From Cytophagales bacterium (GTDB lineage Bacteria; Bacteroidota; Bacteroidia; Cytophagales; Cyclobacteriaceae), in assembly GCA_020402945.1 (NCBI GenBank), contig JADBYQ010000023.1:1-52551 (forward strand): a DNA stretch of 52,551 nt, in the 5' to 3' direction. Position 1 is the stretch's first letter, and the number at the start of each line of letters is the position of its first letter. A program made the translations under genes and the position numbers. Below, piece by piece: positions 44,649 to 52,551 of this stretch. The notes beneath the pieces were generated by a model. The model did not search any database. It saw only the letters and a list, made by a program, of their open reading frames with translations, and was not told the DNA's origin.

Positions 44649-44862
44649 CCCATTTATCGTTAAATAATTGTCTGTTTTCGGATACTAATTTACGAATCTC
44701 GTTGATCTCATGAGCCTTCAATCGTTTTGATTTTACTAACTCCACTGGAAACAGATTAAATTTAGCAGTGGCTTCCCCCTTTTCTAAGTGAACATGCTTT
44801 GGCAAATGTTCATTGGCATAAAAGAAAAAGCGAATCCCATTAATGCTTAAAATTGTAGGCAC
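44629..44862 (-). CDS. DUF4160 protein
   Basis: 77 residues: MPTILSINGIRFFFYANEHLPKHVHLEKGEATAKFNL is the DUF4160 signature (GIRFFFY.NEHLPPHVH). The conserved H.H pair suggests a metal or nucleic-acid site, unproven. First gene of a two-gene unit with DUF2442. Upstream lie 75 bp and then the right-hand 73-bp repeat. Confidence 0.87.
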   Translation of the reverse strand: MPTILSINGIRFFFYANEHLPKHVHLEKGEATAKFNLFPVELVKSKRLKAHEINEIRKLVSENRQLFNDKWDEYFNN

Positions 44863-44937
44863 AGCATAAAATTACCATTTCAAAATGAGTTTTTCTAGCC
44901 TCGTTGGCGCTCGTTTGCAACGCGCTGCCGGTCCTGA

Positions 44938-45010
44938 GCGCCAACTAATTTGTACTATGACGGATTGCTAGAACAAAAAAAACGTCAGGTCGGAAGACCT
45001 GACGGCACCA
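44938..45010. repeat. 73-bp direct repeat, right copy, with terminal palindrome
   Basis: GCGCCAACTAATTTGTAC to GCACCA, same orientation as 44240-44312, with the palindrome at 44983-45004. A half palindrome (GAAGACCTGACGG) follows at 45014-45026, so the repeat end itself is partly duplicated. Confidence 0.8.
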
Positions 45011-45084
45011 AATGAAGACCTGACGGCACCAAATGACGATTCCAATGGAAAAAATTGTTGGCATGCAACTGCAATAATTTGCAG

Positions 45085-47703
45085 CTAATTTTTTGTAACC
45101 ACTTCCTTGCCCGTGCGGTTCACGCCTTGCTGCCCACCAAGAGCACCGTTTTTGTTGGGGTAGGTTTGCTTGTTTAATGTTCGTTCACCAAAGCGTGTTA
45201 CCGTTTCCACAGATGTTACCGTTAGTGTTGCTGTGATGGAGCCCGTTTCGTACGGAGCTGATGCTGCTTGTGTGGCGGTAATAACGGCTGTGCCAACGCC
45301 AACAATTGTTACTGTATTGCCGCTGATTGTTGCAACTGCCAAGTTACTACTTGCGTACGAAAATGATCCCGTGCTGTTGCTAGTAGGATCTGAAAGCACG
45401 AAGCTTGCCTCATATAGTGTCTTGTTGAGGTTAGGAAAGGTGGTGATGGTGGGGGCGCACAATTGCCCTGTAACACTTACGCTTGAAGCAGTATTGCTGC
45501 AACCCGCGGCCGTGGTCACCAGAACGGAATAGGAAGTAGTACCCGCTGTATTTACGCTAATGCTATTCGTAGTTGCACCTCCGGGAGACCATAAATAAGT
45601 TGCGTAACCCGTGGGAGCTGTAGAACTTGACCTGAAGGGTGATCCATCAAAGGCCCCAGTTCTTGCATTTGCTGTGGCATCCGCGGTAGTAGTTCCGCTG
45701 CTCTCGTCAAATTTATAGTAGCCCACAAGACCTGCTTCGTTGCCAGCCAAATAGGTATTCATTTCACTTGTTATCTGCGCAGGAGTTCTTGCTGTGATCC
45801 AAAAAGATACTTGATCGATGCTACCGTAAAATGGGTATCCCAGAATAGCCTTGCCTATGTAGGTACCAACGGAAGATGACGAACCCGACTCCCCCGATGT
45901 GGTGTAAACCTGCACACCGTTTCTGAACATGGTTACCGCTGATGAAGACCACGTTACAGTGATGAACTCCCATTGATTTTGAACGGAAGGTATGCCTGTA
46001 TTTATGTCTCTACCCGCAAAGATGTGGTAGTTACCATCAGTAAAAATCATGATGGCGCGGTCGAACCCGCTATCGTCATTAGACACGATGGCCTGCCACG
46101 TTGAAATGCCGCCCGTTCTCCTAGCCCATACAGACGTTGTTAGCGTAGCATACGAGCCCGGGCTGGTGTTAAGCGAAGAGATCAATATTCCATTGCCGCC
46201 AAACGTGAGCATGTTGCCAGCCCCTCCTACTGTGGATAAACCCAATGAGCCATTGTTGCAAAGCGAAAATGTAGTTGGCCCATTCGCTACTATGGTTGGG
46301 GGCGGATCTGTACAATATATAAACCCGATTTCGGTGGCTGTACCTCCTGGCGTAGTGACGGAGACACTTCCACTAGCACCCGAGCCAACCACTGCCGTGA
46401 TTTGTGTATCTGAAACTACATTGAACGAGGTTGCCGCTGTGCCGCCAAAGCTAACCGCGGTCGCACCCGTGAAGTTCGTCCCAGTAATCGATACGGTGGT
46501 GCCATTGCCCGCGGATGTAGGTGTGAAATTTGTGATGGTAGGTGGCAGTGAAGAATCTCCATTTACCCGCGCAATGCGATTTCTTGCCGTGCCGTTGTAA
46601 ATGTTGAATCCTCCACCGATCAACACCTTGCCATCCGGCTGGTAGACAACGGACAGGATTGCGTTATTTGCTCCCGTTCCCGGGTTGAAGCTCCCGTCCA
46701 GGCTGCCATCGGCATTTAACCGGGCAATGTTATTTCTTGCTGTGCCGTTGTAACTGGTGAAATCTCCACCGATCAACACCCTGCCATCCGGCTGGTAGGC
46801 AACGGACCGGATTAGGCTATTGGCTCCCGTTCCAGGGTTGAAGCTCCCGTCCAGGCTGCCATCGGCATTTAGCCGGGCAATATAATTTCTTGCTGTGCCG
46901 TTGTACGAGGTGAAAAATCCACCGATCAGCACCTTGCCATCCGGCTGGTAGACAACGGAAAAGATTTGGCTATTGGCTCCTGTTCCAGGGTCAAAGCTCA
47001 CGTCCAGGCTGCCATCGGCATTTAGCCGGGCAATATAATTTCTTGCTGTGCCGTTGTACGAGGTGAAAAATCCACCGATCAACACCTTGCCACCCGGCTG
47101 GTAGACAACGGACTGGATTAGGTTATTGGCTCCCGTTCCCGGGTTGAAGCTCCCGTCCAGGATGCCAAAGGCATCTAGCCGGGCAATGCCATTTCTTGCT
47201 GAGCCGTTGTAGCTGGTGAAATCTCCACCGATCAGCACCTTGCCATCCGGCTGATAGGCAACGGAATTGATAATGCCATTGGCCCCCGTTCCAGGGTCAA
47301 AGCTCACGTCCAGGCTGCCAAAGGCATTTAACCGGGCAATGTTATTTCTTGGTGTGCCGTTGTAACTGGGGAAACCTCCACCGATTAGCACCTTGCCATC
47401 CGGCTGGTTGGCAATGGAAAAGATCAGGCCAGCAACTCCTGTTCCAGGATTGAAGCTCCCGTCCAGGCTGCCATCGAAATTCAACCGGGCAATACCGTTT
47501 CTTGCCGTGCCGTTGTAGCTGGTGAATGTTCCACCGATCAGCACCTTGCCATCCGGCTGGTAGACAACGGAATAGATACCGCTGCTGGCGCCCGTTCCCG
47601 GGTTGAAAGAGGCATCGAGTGTGCCCGGTTGTGCCACCAGCACCGTGGCAAGTGCCAACATAACTAAAAGGGCAAAGGACGCGAGTGTAGCTATTTTTTT
47701 CAT
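45085..47703 (-). CDS. Secreted delta-60 repeat / IPT-TIG / LamG-like surface protein
   Basis: 872 residues. Signal peptide (ATLASFALLVMLALATVLVAQ), then seven delta-60-type repeats of ~51 residues (about 27-383; DGSFNPGTGAN...YQPDGKVLIGG.FTSYNGTARN.IARLN), a TIG/IPT domain (about 388-465), a LamG/concanavalin-like domain (about 495-665; WEFITVTWSSSAVTMFRNGVQV) and Ig/PKD-like strands. Seven repeats would fit a seven-bladed propeller. The C-terminus (LNKQTYPNKNGALGGQQGVN) has no type IX sorting domain I recognise, and the gene ends 75 bp from the repeat at 45010. It starts 19 bp after the 1495-residue gene and is probably co-transcribed. Confidence 0.82.
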   Translation of the reverse strand: MKKIATLASFALLVMLALATVLVAQPGTLDASFNPGTGASSGIYSVVYQPDGKVLIGGTFTSYNGTARNGIARLNFDGSLDGSFNPGTGVAGLIFSIANQPDGKVLIGGGFPSYNGTPRNNIARLNAFGSLDVSFDPGTGANGIINSVAYQPDGKVLIGGDFTSYNGSARNGIARLDAFGILDGSFNPGTGANNLIQSVVYQPGGKVLIGGFFTSYNGTARNYIARLNADGSLDVSFDPGTGANSQIFSVVYQPDGKVLIGGFFTSYNGTARNYIARLNADGSLDGSFNPGTGANSLIRSVAYQPDGRVLIGGDFTSYNGTARNNIARLNADGSLDGSFNPGTGANNAILSVVYQPDGKVLIGGGFNIYNGTARNRIARVNGDSSLPPTITNFTPTSAGNGTTVSITGTNFTGATAVSFGGTAATSFNVVSDTQITAVVGSGASGSVSVTTPGGTATEIGFIYCTDPPPTIVANGPTTFSLCNNGSLGLSTVGGAGNMLTFGGNGILISSLNTSPGSYATLTTSVWARRTGGISTWQAIVSNDDSGFDRAIMIFTDGNYHIFAGRDINTGIPSVQNQWEFITVTWSSSAVTMFRNGVQVYTTSGESGSSSSVGTYIGKAILGYPFYGSIDQVSFWITARTPAQITSEMNTYLAGNEAGLVGYYKFDESSGTTTADATANARTGAFDGSPFRSSSTAPTGYATYLWSPGGATTNSISVNTAGTTSYSVLVTTAAGCSNTASSVSVTGQLCAPTITTFPNLNKTLYEASFVLSDPTSNSTGSFSYASSNLAVATISGNTVTIVGVGTAVITATQAASAPYETGSITATLTVTSVETVTRFGERTLNKQTYPNKNGALGGQQGVNRTGKEVVTKN
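46558..47625 (-). repeat. Seven ~153-bp coding repeats (delta-60)
   Basis: Near-identical in-frame units, each with CACCTTGCCATCCGGCTGGT and GTGCCGTTGTA words on the plus strand. Several blocks match for tens of bases between units, so units can be gained or lost by recombination. Confidence 0.85.
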
Positions 47704-47722
47704 GGCCGATCGCTTTTACTAA

Positions 47723-50700
47723 TCAATAGAAGTAGTCACACTGAATCCGGTCGCCAGCCGTAAGCGCGTAGGTTCCATTATTGGCAGGGTTATAGGTTAA
47801 GGTGGTGCCCACAATATTGTAGGCGGTGTTGCTCACTCTTATACCATTAATATACATCTTCACTTTGCTGTTGGCCGAGGGCGGTTGTGTTAACGTAAAG
47901 GTTGTTTGAGAAGCTGCGGCCGTATATTCATCGGCCACTTCTCTCACCGGATTCGCCCACGTAGGGGCACCTGCTCCATTGCTTTGTAAGAGTTGGCCAG
48001 CAGTGCCAGCCGTGTTGTTGGGCATTAATGCACCGGAGAATTTAAGGTTGCCTGTTATGTCTAGTTTTTCTGTGGGGTTGGTGTTGGCTATGCCCACATT
48101 GCCTCCGACTAGCGTTAATGTTTGTGAATTGGCCAACGAATTGCTATTGCCTAAGAATAGTCTGTTGGTTCCGCCTTGGGAAGCGATGTAAGCATCCCCC
48201 GCTCCACCACCCCCACCAGACACACCCATTTTTAAACGATGGGTACCATCTCCAATCGAGAAATCTCCCTCTGAGTTTACCAAATCCCATTGCCCGAGGC
48301 TTACATTTAGTTTTGAGATAGGTGTAGTGGTGCCAATACCAATGTTGCCAGTGGCATCAATCCTCATCCTTTCCACTCCACCCACGCCTGTTGCAAAGCG
48401 CAAAGGTTGTGCATCGGTTGTTCCAATAAAATTGGTAGCGGGGTTTGTGCCTGCGTTGCCCGTTAATCCCCAGCCTGTGGGAGGTGTTGCCCATGTCAAA
48501 GTGCCAGAGCCATTGTTGGTCAAAACTGTACTTGCCGCCCCTTGCGCAGAAGGGAACGAAGTAGTGACATTGTTAATCTTGGTAATATTTCCGGTGGCAT
48601 TCACGGCAAATGCTCCGGCTGTTCCGGTGGTCAGCGTGCCTGTGGTAGAAATAGCTTGCGTGCCGAAGTTGGGATTGATTTTGCTTCCGGCAATAGCGGC
48701 ACTGGCGTTCACATCAGCATCGGCAATCGTGCCGTCTGTAATTTGAGCACTTCCAAACGTGCCCGTTGTAATTTTGGAGGCGTCTAAATTGGGAACTTGC
48801 GCCACAGGCAACGTGCCGGATGAAATGTTGGATGCATTTAAACTGGTTAAGCCCGAGCCATTTCCGGTAGGTGTCAAGTAATCTGTTCCCGCTGTGGCAA
48901 TGCTCAACGCCCCGGTGCCACCACTTGTTTTGATCAGTCCGTTAGTAGTGAGGTTTGAAAGCGTTGAAATATTTTGAGAGGTGTTTACCGAGAAGGTATT
49001 GGTAGTCAAGGTCAGTCCAGTGCCCGCGGTGTAAGAAGTGCCGGCATAATTGGGAACATTGAGTGTATTGCCCACCAACGTTGCCGCGCCACTTGTACCC
49101 GTGGTGGTAAGTGTTATCGGTGCTTGGTAATCTGTGCCGGCAGTTGCCGCGCTCAAGGCCGTACCGTTTCCTTTTAATAATCCAGTCAATGAGGTGCCGA
49201 TGGTGATGGCTGGTGTTGAGGAAGCGGTGGCTACTGTTCCGGTAAAACCATTTGCTGACGCAACGGAAACTGTTGTTACGCTTCCCGCCCCACCTGGTGC
49301 CCAAGAGAGCGTACCACTTCCGTTATTGGTGAGTACGCCTGTACCATTGGTGGCAGGCCATGTGTAGGCCACCGAACCTAAGCCTAAATTAGTACGAGCA
49401 GTTGAAAAATTGGTGAGGTCGCTTAGGTTATTGGTAGTGATCATGTTTCCTCCACCAGTTATTGTAGTCCACGTAGGTGCAATTCCTGCTCCAGCAGAGG
49501 TAAGGACTTGACCGACCGTGCCTGGTAGGTTGTTGGGCATCAGCGCACCGGAGAATTTAAGATTGCCTGTTATGTCTAGTTTTTCGGTGGGTGCAATGTT
49601 GCCAATGCCCACATTTCCTGCAGTAGTCCAGCGCAGAGCAATGTTTTCAGAACCTTGTCTGATTCCTAATGCGCCACCATCCCAACCATAAAGAATGGGA
49701 CCATTAATCAACTGGCTATTAAATAGTTTTCCAGCTCCATACCAACCGAGACCGTGGTAGATGTCACCATCTACATTAAGTAAATAAATATCATTTGAAT
49801 TGATTCTTATGTTTCCGGCAACGTCTAGTTTTTCATTGGGTGTGGTTGTGCCAATACCTACTTTACCTGTAGCGTCAATACGCATTCTTTCTGTGTTCGT
49901 TGTTTCAAAAGCAAGCGGTTGCGCATTATCGCTACCGATTCTTTCGGTGCCCGTAAGTGTATTTCCGGTCAAACCCCAGCCACTCCCAGCTGCCCATGTT
50001 AAAGTACCTGCACCATCATTGGTGAGCACACCCACTGCGTTGGTTGCAGGGAACGAGGTAGTTGCGCCATTGATTTTGGTAATGTTGCCGGAGTTATTAA
50101 TGGTGAAACCGTTGGCAAGCCCCACGTTGAGCCCGCCTCCGATTGAACCACTACCGGTTGTGGTGGTGATGTTCTGAGCGCCAAAGGCAGGGACGATCTT
50201 GCTTCCCGCAATAGCGGCAGTGCCGCTGATGTCCGCATCGGCAATCGTGCCATCAGTAATTTGAGCGCTTCCAAACGTGCCCGTTGTAATTTTGGAGGCG
50301 TCTAAGTTGGGAACTTGCGCCACAGGTAAAGTGCCTGATGAAATGTTGGATGCGTTTAAATTTGTTAGCGCAGATCCATTTCCAGTCGGTGTCAAGTAAT
50401 CCGTCCCCGCTGTGGCAATGCTCAACGCCCCGGTGCCACCACTTGTTTTGATCAGTCCGTTAGTAGTGAGGTTTGAAAGTGTTGAAATATTTTGAGACGT
50501 GTTCACTGAGAAGGTATTGGTAGTCAAGGTCAGTCCAGTACCCGCGGTGTAAGAAGTGCCGACATAATTGGGAACATTGAGTGTATTGCCGACCAGCGTG
50601 GCCGCCCCACTCGTGCCCGTGGTGGTGAGCGTGATGGGAGCCTGGTAATCCGTGCCTGCCGCTGCTGAGCTAATACCAGTACCGGTTCCTTTCAATATGC

Positions 50701-52210
50701 CCGTCAACGAAGTACCAATGGTAATCGCAGGTGTTGAAGTTGCATTGGCTACTGATCCGTTAAAGCCATTGGCGCCAACAACTGAAACAGTTGTTACGGT
50801 ACCTCCGCCTGCGGGTGCCCAGGTAAGCGATCCTGCACCATCGTTGGTGAGCACACCCACTGCGTTGGTTGCAGGGAACGAGGTAGTTGCGCCATTGATT
50901 TTGGTAATATTTCCCGCGTTGTTGATGGAAAACTGGTTGGCCAGCCCCACGTTGAGGCCACCCCCAATGGAAGCTGAACCAGTCGTAGTAGTAATATTTT
51001 GTGCGCCAAAGGCAGGATTAATTTTCGTTCCGATAATGGCGGCACTGCTAGAAATGTTGGCATCGGTGATGGTGTTGGCGGCAATTTTTACACCTGCACC
51101 TGCGGTGCCGCCTGTGATGCTGGCATCAGCTATCTGCGTTGCCCCGACTTGCCCGGTGTGGTTGGAAAGATTGAAGGCGCTGCCGTTGATGTTGGTGGGG
51201 TCGTAAGTGCTCTTAAACATATCGCCACCTCCGGCAGCTACCGTCCATTGCGGCACACCACTGGCATCGGTTGTCAGTACGCGGTTGGCGTCAGGCAATC
51301 CTGCTGTTCCTATTTTGGCAACGGTAACTGCGCCATTGTTAATTTTTGCAGTGGTGATGGCGTTGTTGGCAACCGTAAATGTTCCAGTCGTTCCGGAAAC
51401 GGAAAGGCCAATGTCACCTGCCACGTTAATGGCCGTGTTGGTTCCGTTGTTTGATAAAAGCTGATTCGCAGAAAGCGAAGGAAGCGCTCCGCCTGTGGGG
51501 GCAGACCAGACAGCTACACCCCCTGTGGTGGTAAGCACCTGGCCGGCAGTGCCAGCACTGATTTGGGCAGGAAGAATTTTTGATGTTGTGGCAGCGTTGT
51601 TTAAAGCTGCCGCAATGCTATTTCCCGCTGTTAGAGAAATCGTGGAGTTATTGCTTGGGCCGGATACATCTCCGCTAAGCGTAGTAGTCGAACCGACATT
51701 ATCAGGGCCTGGTTCCCACCTACTTCCATTCCATTTAAGCACTTGCCCTACGGCTGAAGGTGCATTGGCTGCCGAAGAAGTCCAGCCGCCTGCACCAGCG
51801 TTAAGTGAAGAATCCCACATCAAGATTTGGCCATTTGCACCAGGTGCGGTATTAGCAATGGAGAACTCCGTTAAAAAGCCTGCGCCCGTTCCGATCAGAA
51901 CTTTGTTACCAGAGATTTGAATACCCTGTGTGCCTGATCCACCTGAGCCTACTTGTACCCATGCCGTGTTGAAGTAGTGAACGGTACCAGTTGAGGTATT
52001 GTATACAATCATCCCCGGTTTGCCAAAGGTGCCTAGGCTTGAGACTTTAGGAATAATGATCCCCTGGCTGCCGTTACCTTCCAAAAGTAACACTGCGTTT
52101 GTATCAGGGTTGGGAGCATTCGCGCCTGTGCCGATGGCCACTTGCGAAAATGCTTTGAATGTTAAACAAACAAAAAAAGTGAGTGAGCAAAGCTTAGACA
52201 AAAGCCTCAT
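47723..52210 (-). CDS. Giant secreted beta-strand-repeat / tail-fibre-like protein
   Basis: 1495 residues with signal peptide (LLSKLCSLTFFVCLTFKAFSQ). It has long low-complexity beta repeats rich in T, G, A, N and S, repeated AGTDY.TP/AGTDYQAPITLTTTGTSGAATL blocks, and several 'NVGIGTTTPNEKLDVAGNIRI'-type units seen in Bacteroidota surface proteins and phage tail fibres. The end (EYTAAASQTTFTLTQPPSANSKVKMYINGIRVSNTAYNI...DRIQCDYFY) is a compact domain of the kind found in tail-fibre-like proteins. No peptidase S74 chaperone and no type IX sorting domain is seen. No other phage genes are near, so I read it as a surface structural or adhesin-like protein. The delta-60 gene follows 19 bp later. 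Confidence 0.8.
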   Translation of the reverse strand: MRLLSKLCSLTFFVCLTFKAFSQVAIGTGANAPNPDTNAVLLLEGNGSQGIIIPKVSSLGTFGKPGMIVYNTSTGTVHYFNTAWVQVGSGGSGTQGIQISGNKVLIGTGAGFLTEFSIANTAPGANGQILMWDSSLNAGAGGWTSSAANAPSAVGQVLKWNGSRWEPGPDNVGSTTTLSGDVSGPSNNSTISLTAGNSIAAALNNAATTSKILPAQISAGTAGQVLTTTGGVAVWSAPTGGALPSLSANQLLSNNGTNTAINVAGDIGLSVSGTTGTFTVANNAITTAKINNGAVTVAKIGTAGLPDANRVLTTDASGVPQWTVAAGGGDMFKSTYDPTNINGSAFNLSNHTGQVGATQIADASITGGTAGAGVKIAANTITDANISSSAAIIGTKINPAFGAQNITTTTGSASIGGGLNVGLANQFSINNAGNITKINGATTSFPATNAVGVLTNDGAGSLTWAPAGGGTVTTVSVVGANGFNGSVANATSTPAITIGTSLTGILKGTGTGISSAAAGTDYQAPITLTTTGTSGAATLVGNTLNVPNYVGTSYTAGTGLTLTTNTFSVNTSQNISTLSNLTTNGLIKTSGGTGALSIATAGTDYLTPTGNGSALTNLNASNISSGTLPVAQVPNLDASKITTGTFGSAQITDGTIADADISGTAAIAGSKIVPAFGAQNITTTTGSGSIGGGLNVGLANGFTINNSGNITKINGATTSFPATNAVGVLTNDGAGTLTWAAGSGWGLTGNTLTGTERIGSDNAQPLAFETTNTERMRIDATGKVGIGTTTPNEKLDVAGNIRINSNDIYLLNVDGDIYHGLGWYGAGKLFNSQLINGPILYGWDGGALGIRQGSENIALRWTTAGNVGIGNIAPTEKLDITGNLKFSGALMPNNLPGTVGQVLTSAGAGIAPTWTTITGGGNMITTNNLSDLTNFSTARTNLGLGSVAYTWPATNGTGVLTNNGSGTLSWAPGGAGSVTTVSVASANGFTGTVATASSTPAITIGTSLTGLLKGNGTALSAATAGTDYQAPITLTTTGTSGAATLVGNTLNVPNYAGTSYTAGTGLTLTTNTFSVNTSQNISTLSNLTTNGLIKTSGGTGALSIATAGTDYLTPTGNGSGLTSLNASNISSGTLPVAQVPNLDASKITTGTFGSAQITDGTIADADVNASAAIAGSKINPNFGTQAISTTGTLTTGTAGAFAVNATGNITKINNVTTSFPSAQGAASTVLTNNGSGTLTWATPPTGWGLTGNAGTNPATNFIGTTDAQPLRFATGVGGVERMRIDATGNIGIGTTTPISKLNVSLGQWDLVNSEGDFSIGDGTHRLKMGVSGGGGGAGDAYIASQGGTNRLFLGNSNSLANSQTLTLVGGNVGIANTNPTEKLDITGNLKFSGALMPNNTAGTAGQLLQSNGAGAPTWANPVREVADEYTAAASQTTFTLTQPPSANSKVKMYINGIRVSNTAYNIVGTTLTYNPANNGTYALTAGDRIQCDYFY
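48717..49141 (-). repeat. 425-bp in-frame internal direct repeat, copy A
   Basis: Aligns without gaps to 50235-50659 (offset 1518 bp, 506 codons). Most differences are single, often synonymous, bases; long identical blocks such as CAATGCTCAACGCCCCGGTG run through it. Confidence 0.85.
50235..50659 (-). repeat. 425-bp in-frame internal direct repeat, copy B
   Basis: Partner of 48717-49141. A shorter block around 50011-50085 likewise recurs at 50836-50910, 825 bp (275 codons) away, so the gene grew by several in-frame duplications. Confidence 0.85.
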
Positions 52211-52417
52211 TGATTGTATGGTTTTGATTAATGGAAGGTAAATATAAATTTATAATCCTATATGCCAAATAAGAGTAACCCAAATGGGCGGAGAAGTTTT
52301 GATAAGGGGTAAAGCGGAATAGCTGCTAACTTGGAAATTGAAAATTAGCCGGAGCAGGGTAATCAGAACCCGTTACATTTTTCATTGCCCAAGACAGGCA
52401 TGCCCAAAGAAGGAAAG

Positions 52418-52486
52418 TACCGAAGGCGGGACTTGAACCCGCACAGCTTGCGCCACACCTGCCTATCGGCAAGCAGGCGCCTCTAA
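52418..52486 (-). pseudogene. Disrupted second copy of a tRNA-Leu 3' end
   Basis: 44 bp (from 52416) are identical to the tRNA end at 52501-52544, covering the acceptor 3' strand, T arm (GCGGGTTCAAGTCCCGC) and variable arm. Then a 20-bp palindrome-like insert (52459-52478, CTGCCTATCGGC/AAGCAGGC) splits it before GAGGC. Beyond that the sequence is unrelated to a tRNA 5' half, so it is not a functional gene. Confidence 0.7.
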
Positions 52487-52502
52487 GCAATTTTTATGTA
52501 AG

Positions 52503-52551
52503 TACCGAAGGCGGGACTTGAACCCGCACAGCTTGCGCCACACGCCTCTGA
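52503..52551 (-). tRNA. tRNA-Leu, 3' part (anticodon probably CAG)
   Basis: Minus strand from the window edge: TCAGAG (T33, anticodon CAG, A37 G38), anticodon-stem 3' strand GCGTG, a long variable arm TGGCGCAAGCTG, the T arm with GGGTTCAAGTCCC and acceptor CTTCGGT plus discriminator A. The long variable arm and A73 indicate Leu, not Ser. The 5' half is outside the window, so the anticodon is tentative. Confidence 0.75.

Noticed and set aside
45170-45532. Plus-strand frames opposite the two large surface protein genes
   Set aside because: Antisense frames caused by biased, repetitive coding sequence; no start signals or families.
47723-52210. Prophage interpretation based on tail-fibre-like sequence
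   Set aside because: A signal peptide is present and no capsid, portal, tail or integrase gene is in the window.

Overview
The window comes from a member of the Bacteroidota, most likely a Cytophagales-type bacterium. The evidence is lineage-typical gene families (DUF1599, DUF4292, DUF4105, DUF493, the epimerase-type threonine dehydrogenase), conserved Bacteroidota neighbourhoods (coaX / outer-membrane protein / TPR / lptC / CorC / ppiD), and start regions carrying the TAnnTTTG -7 element of this phylum's sigma factor. No rRNA, CRISPR array or complete prophage is visible.

Left part (1-19200) is mostly housekeeping. It opens with the 5' end of a decayed IS1634-type transposase at the edge. 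Then come divergent DUF1599 and folP, the diadenylate cyclase cdaA, and the divergent pair kbl and tdh, which together convert threonine to glycine and acetyl-CoA. A tight run follows: flippase, TPR protein, DUF4292 lipoprotein and a catalytically degenerate EnvC-like M23 protein. clpB and meaB lie on the minus strand. After them are a CHASE2 membrane sensor paired with a secreted FecR-like protein, a DUF4105 protein, a radical SAM/SPASM protein and a 52-residue FeoB-associated Cys-rich protein.

Middle part (19400-39900) is almost entirely on the minus strand after one MacB-type permease. An rsmI / Lnt-like membrane protein / inositol monophosphatase run leads into a LytS-type kinase and LytTR regulator. 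Immediately downstream is a transport cluster: DUF2147-like protein, TolC, HlyD-type lipoprotein adaptor, FtsX permease, ATPase. A 13-bp direct repeat with 21-bp period lies between regulator and transport genes and looks like the regulator's binding site. Further right are a pterin dehydratase, DUF493, ppiD, CorC/HlyC, a 51-residue membrane protein, lptC, a TPR protein, an outer-membrane barrel and coaX.

Right part (39900-52551) begins with a Glu/Leu/Phe/Val dehydrogenase and truA, then becomes an accessory, repeat-rich stretch. It holds a BrnT toxin-antitoxin pair, a GIY-YIG protein, four tandem copies of a ~259-bp hairpin-rich repeat, and a DUF4160/DUF2442 pair bracketed by 73-bp direct repeats that end in a palindrome. 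Two large secreted repeat proteins follow: a seven-repeat delta-60 protein and a 1495-residue beta-strand-repeat/tail-fibre-like protein. The window closes with the 3' part of a tRNA-Leu and a second, disrupted copy of that tRNA end.

The most unusual signals are the repeat architecture at 42.5-45.0 kb, the LytTR-type operator, the output-less CHASE2/FecR-like pair, the TM-only Lnt-like protein and the duplicated tRNA-Leu end. I did not find clear proof of a wholly new system.
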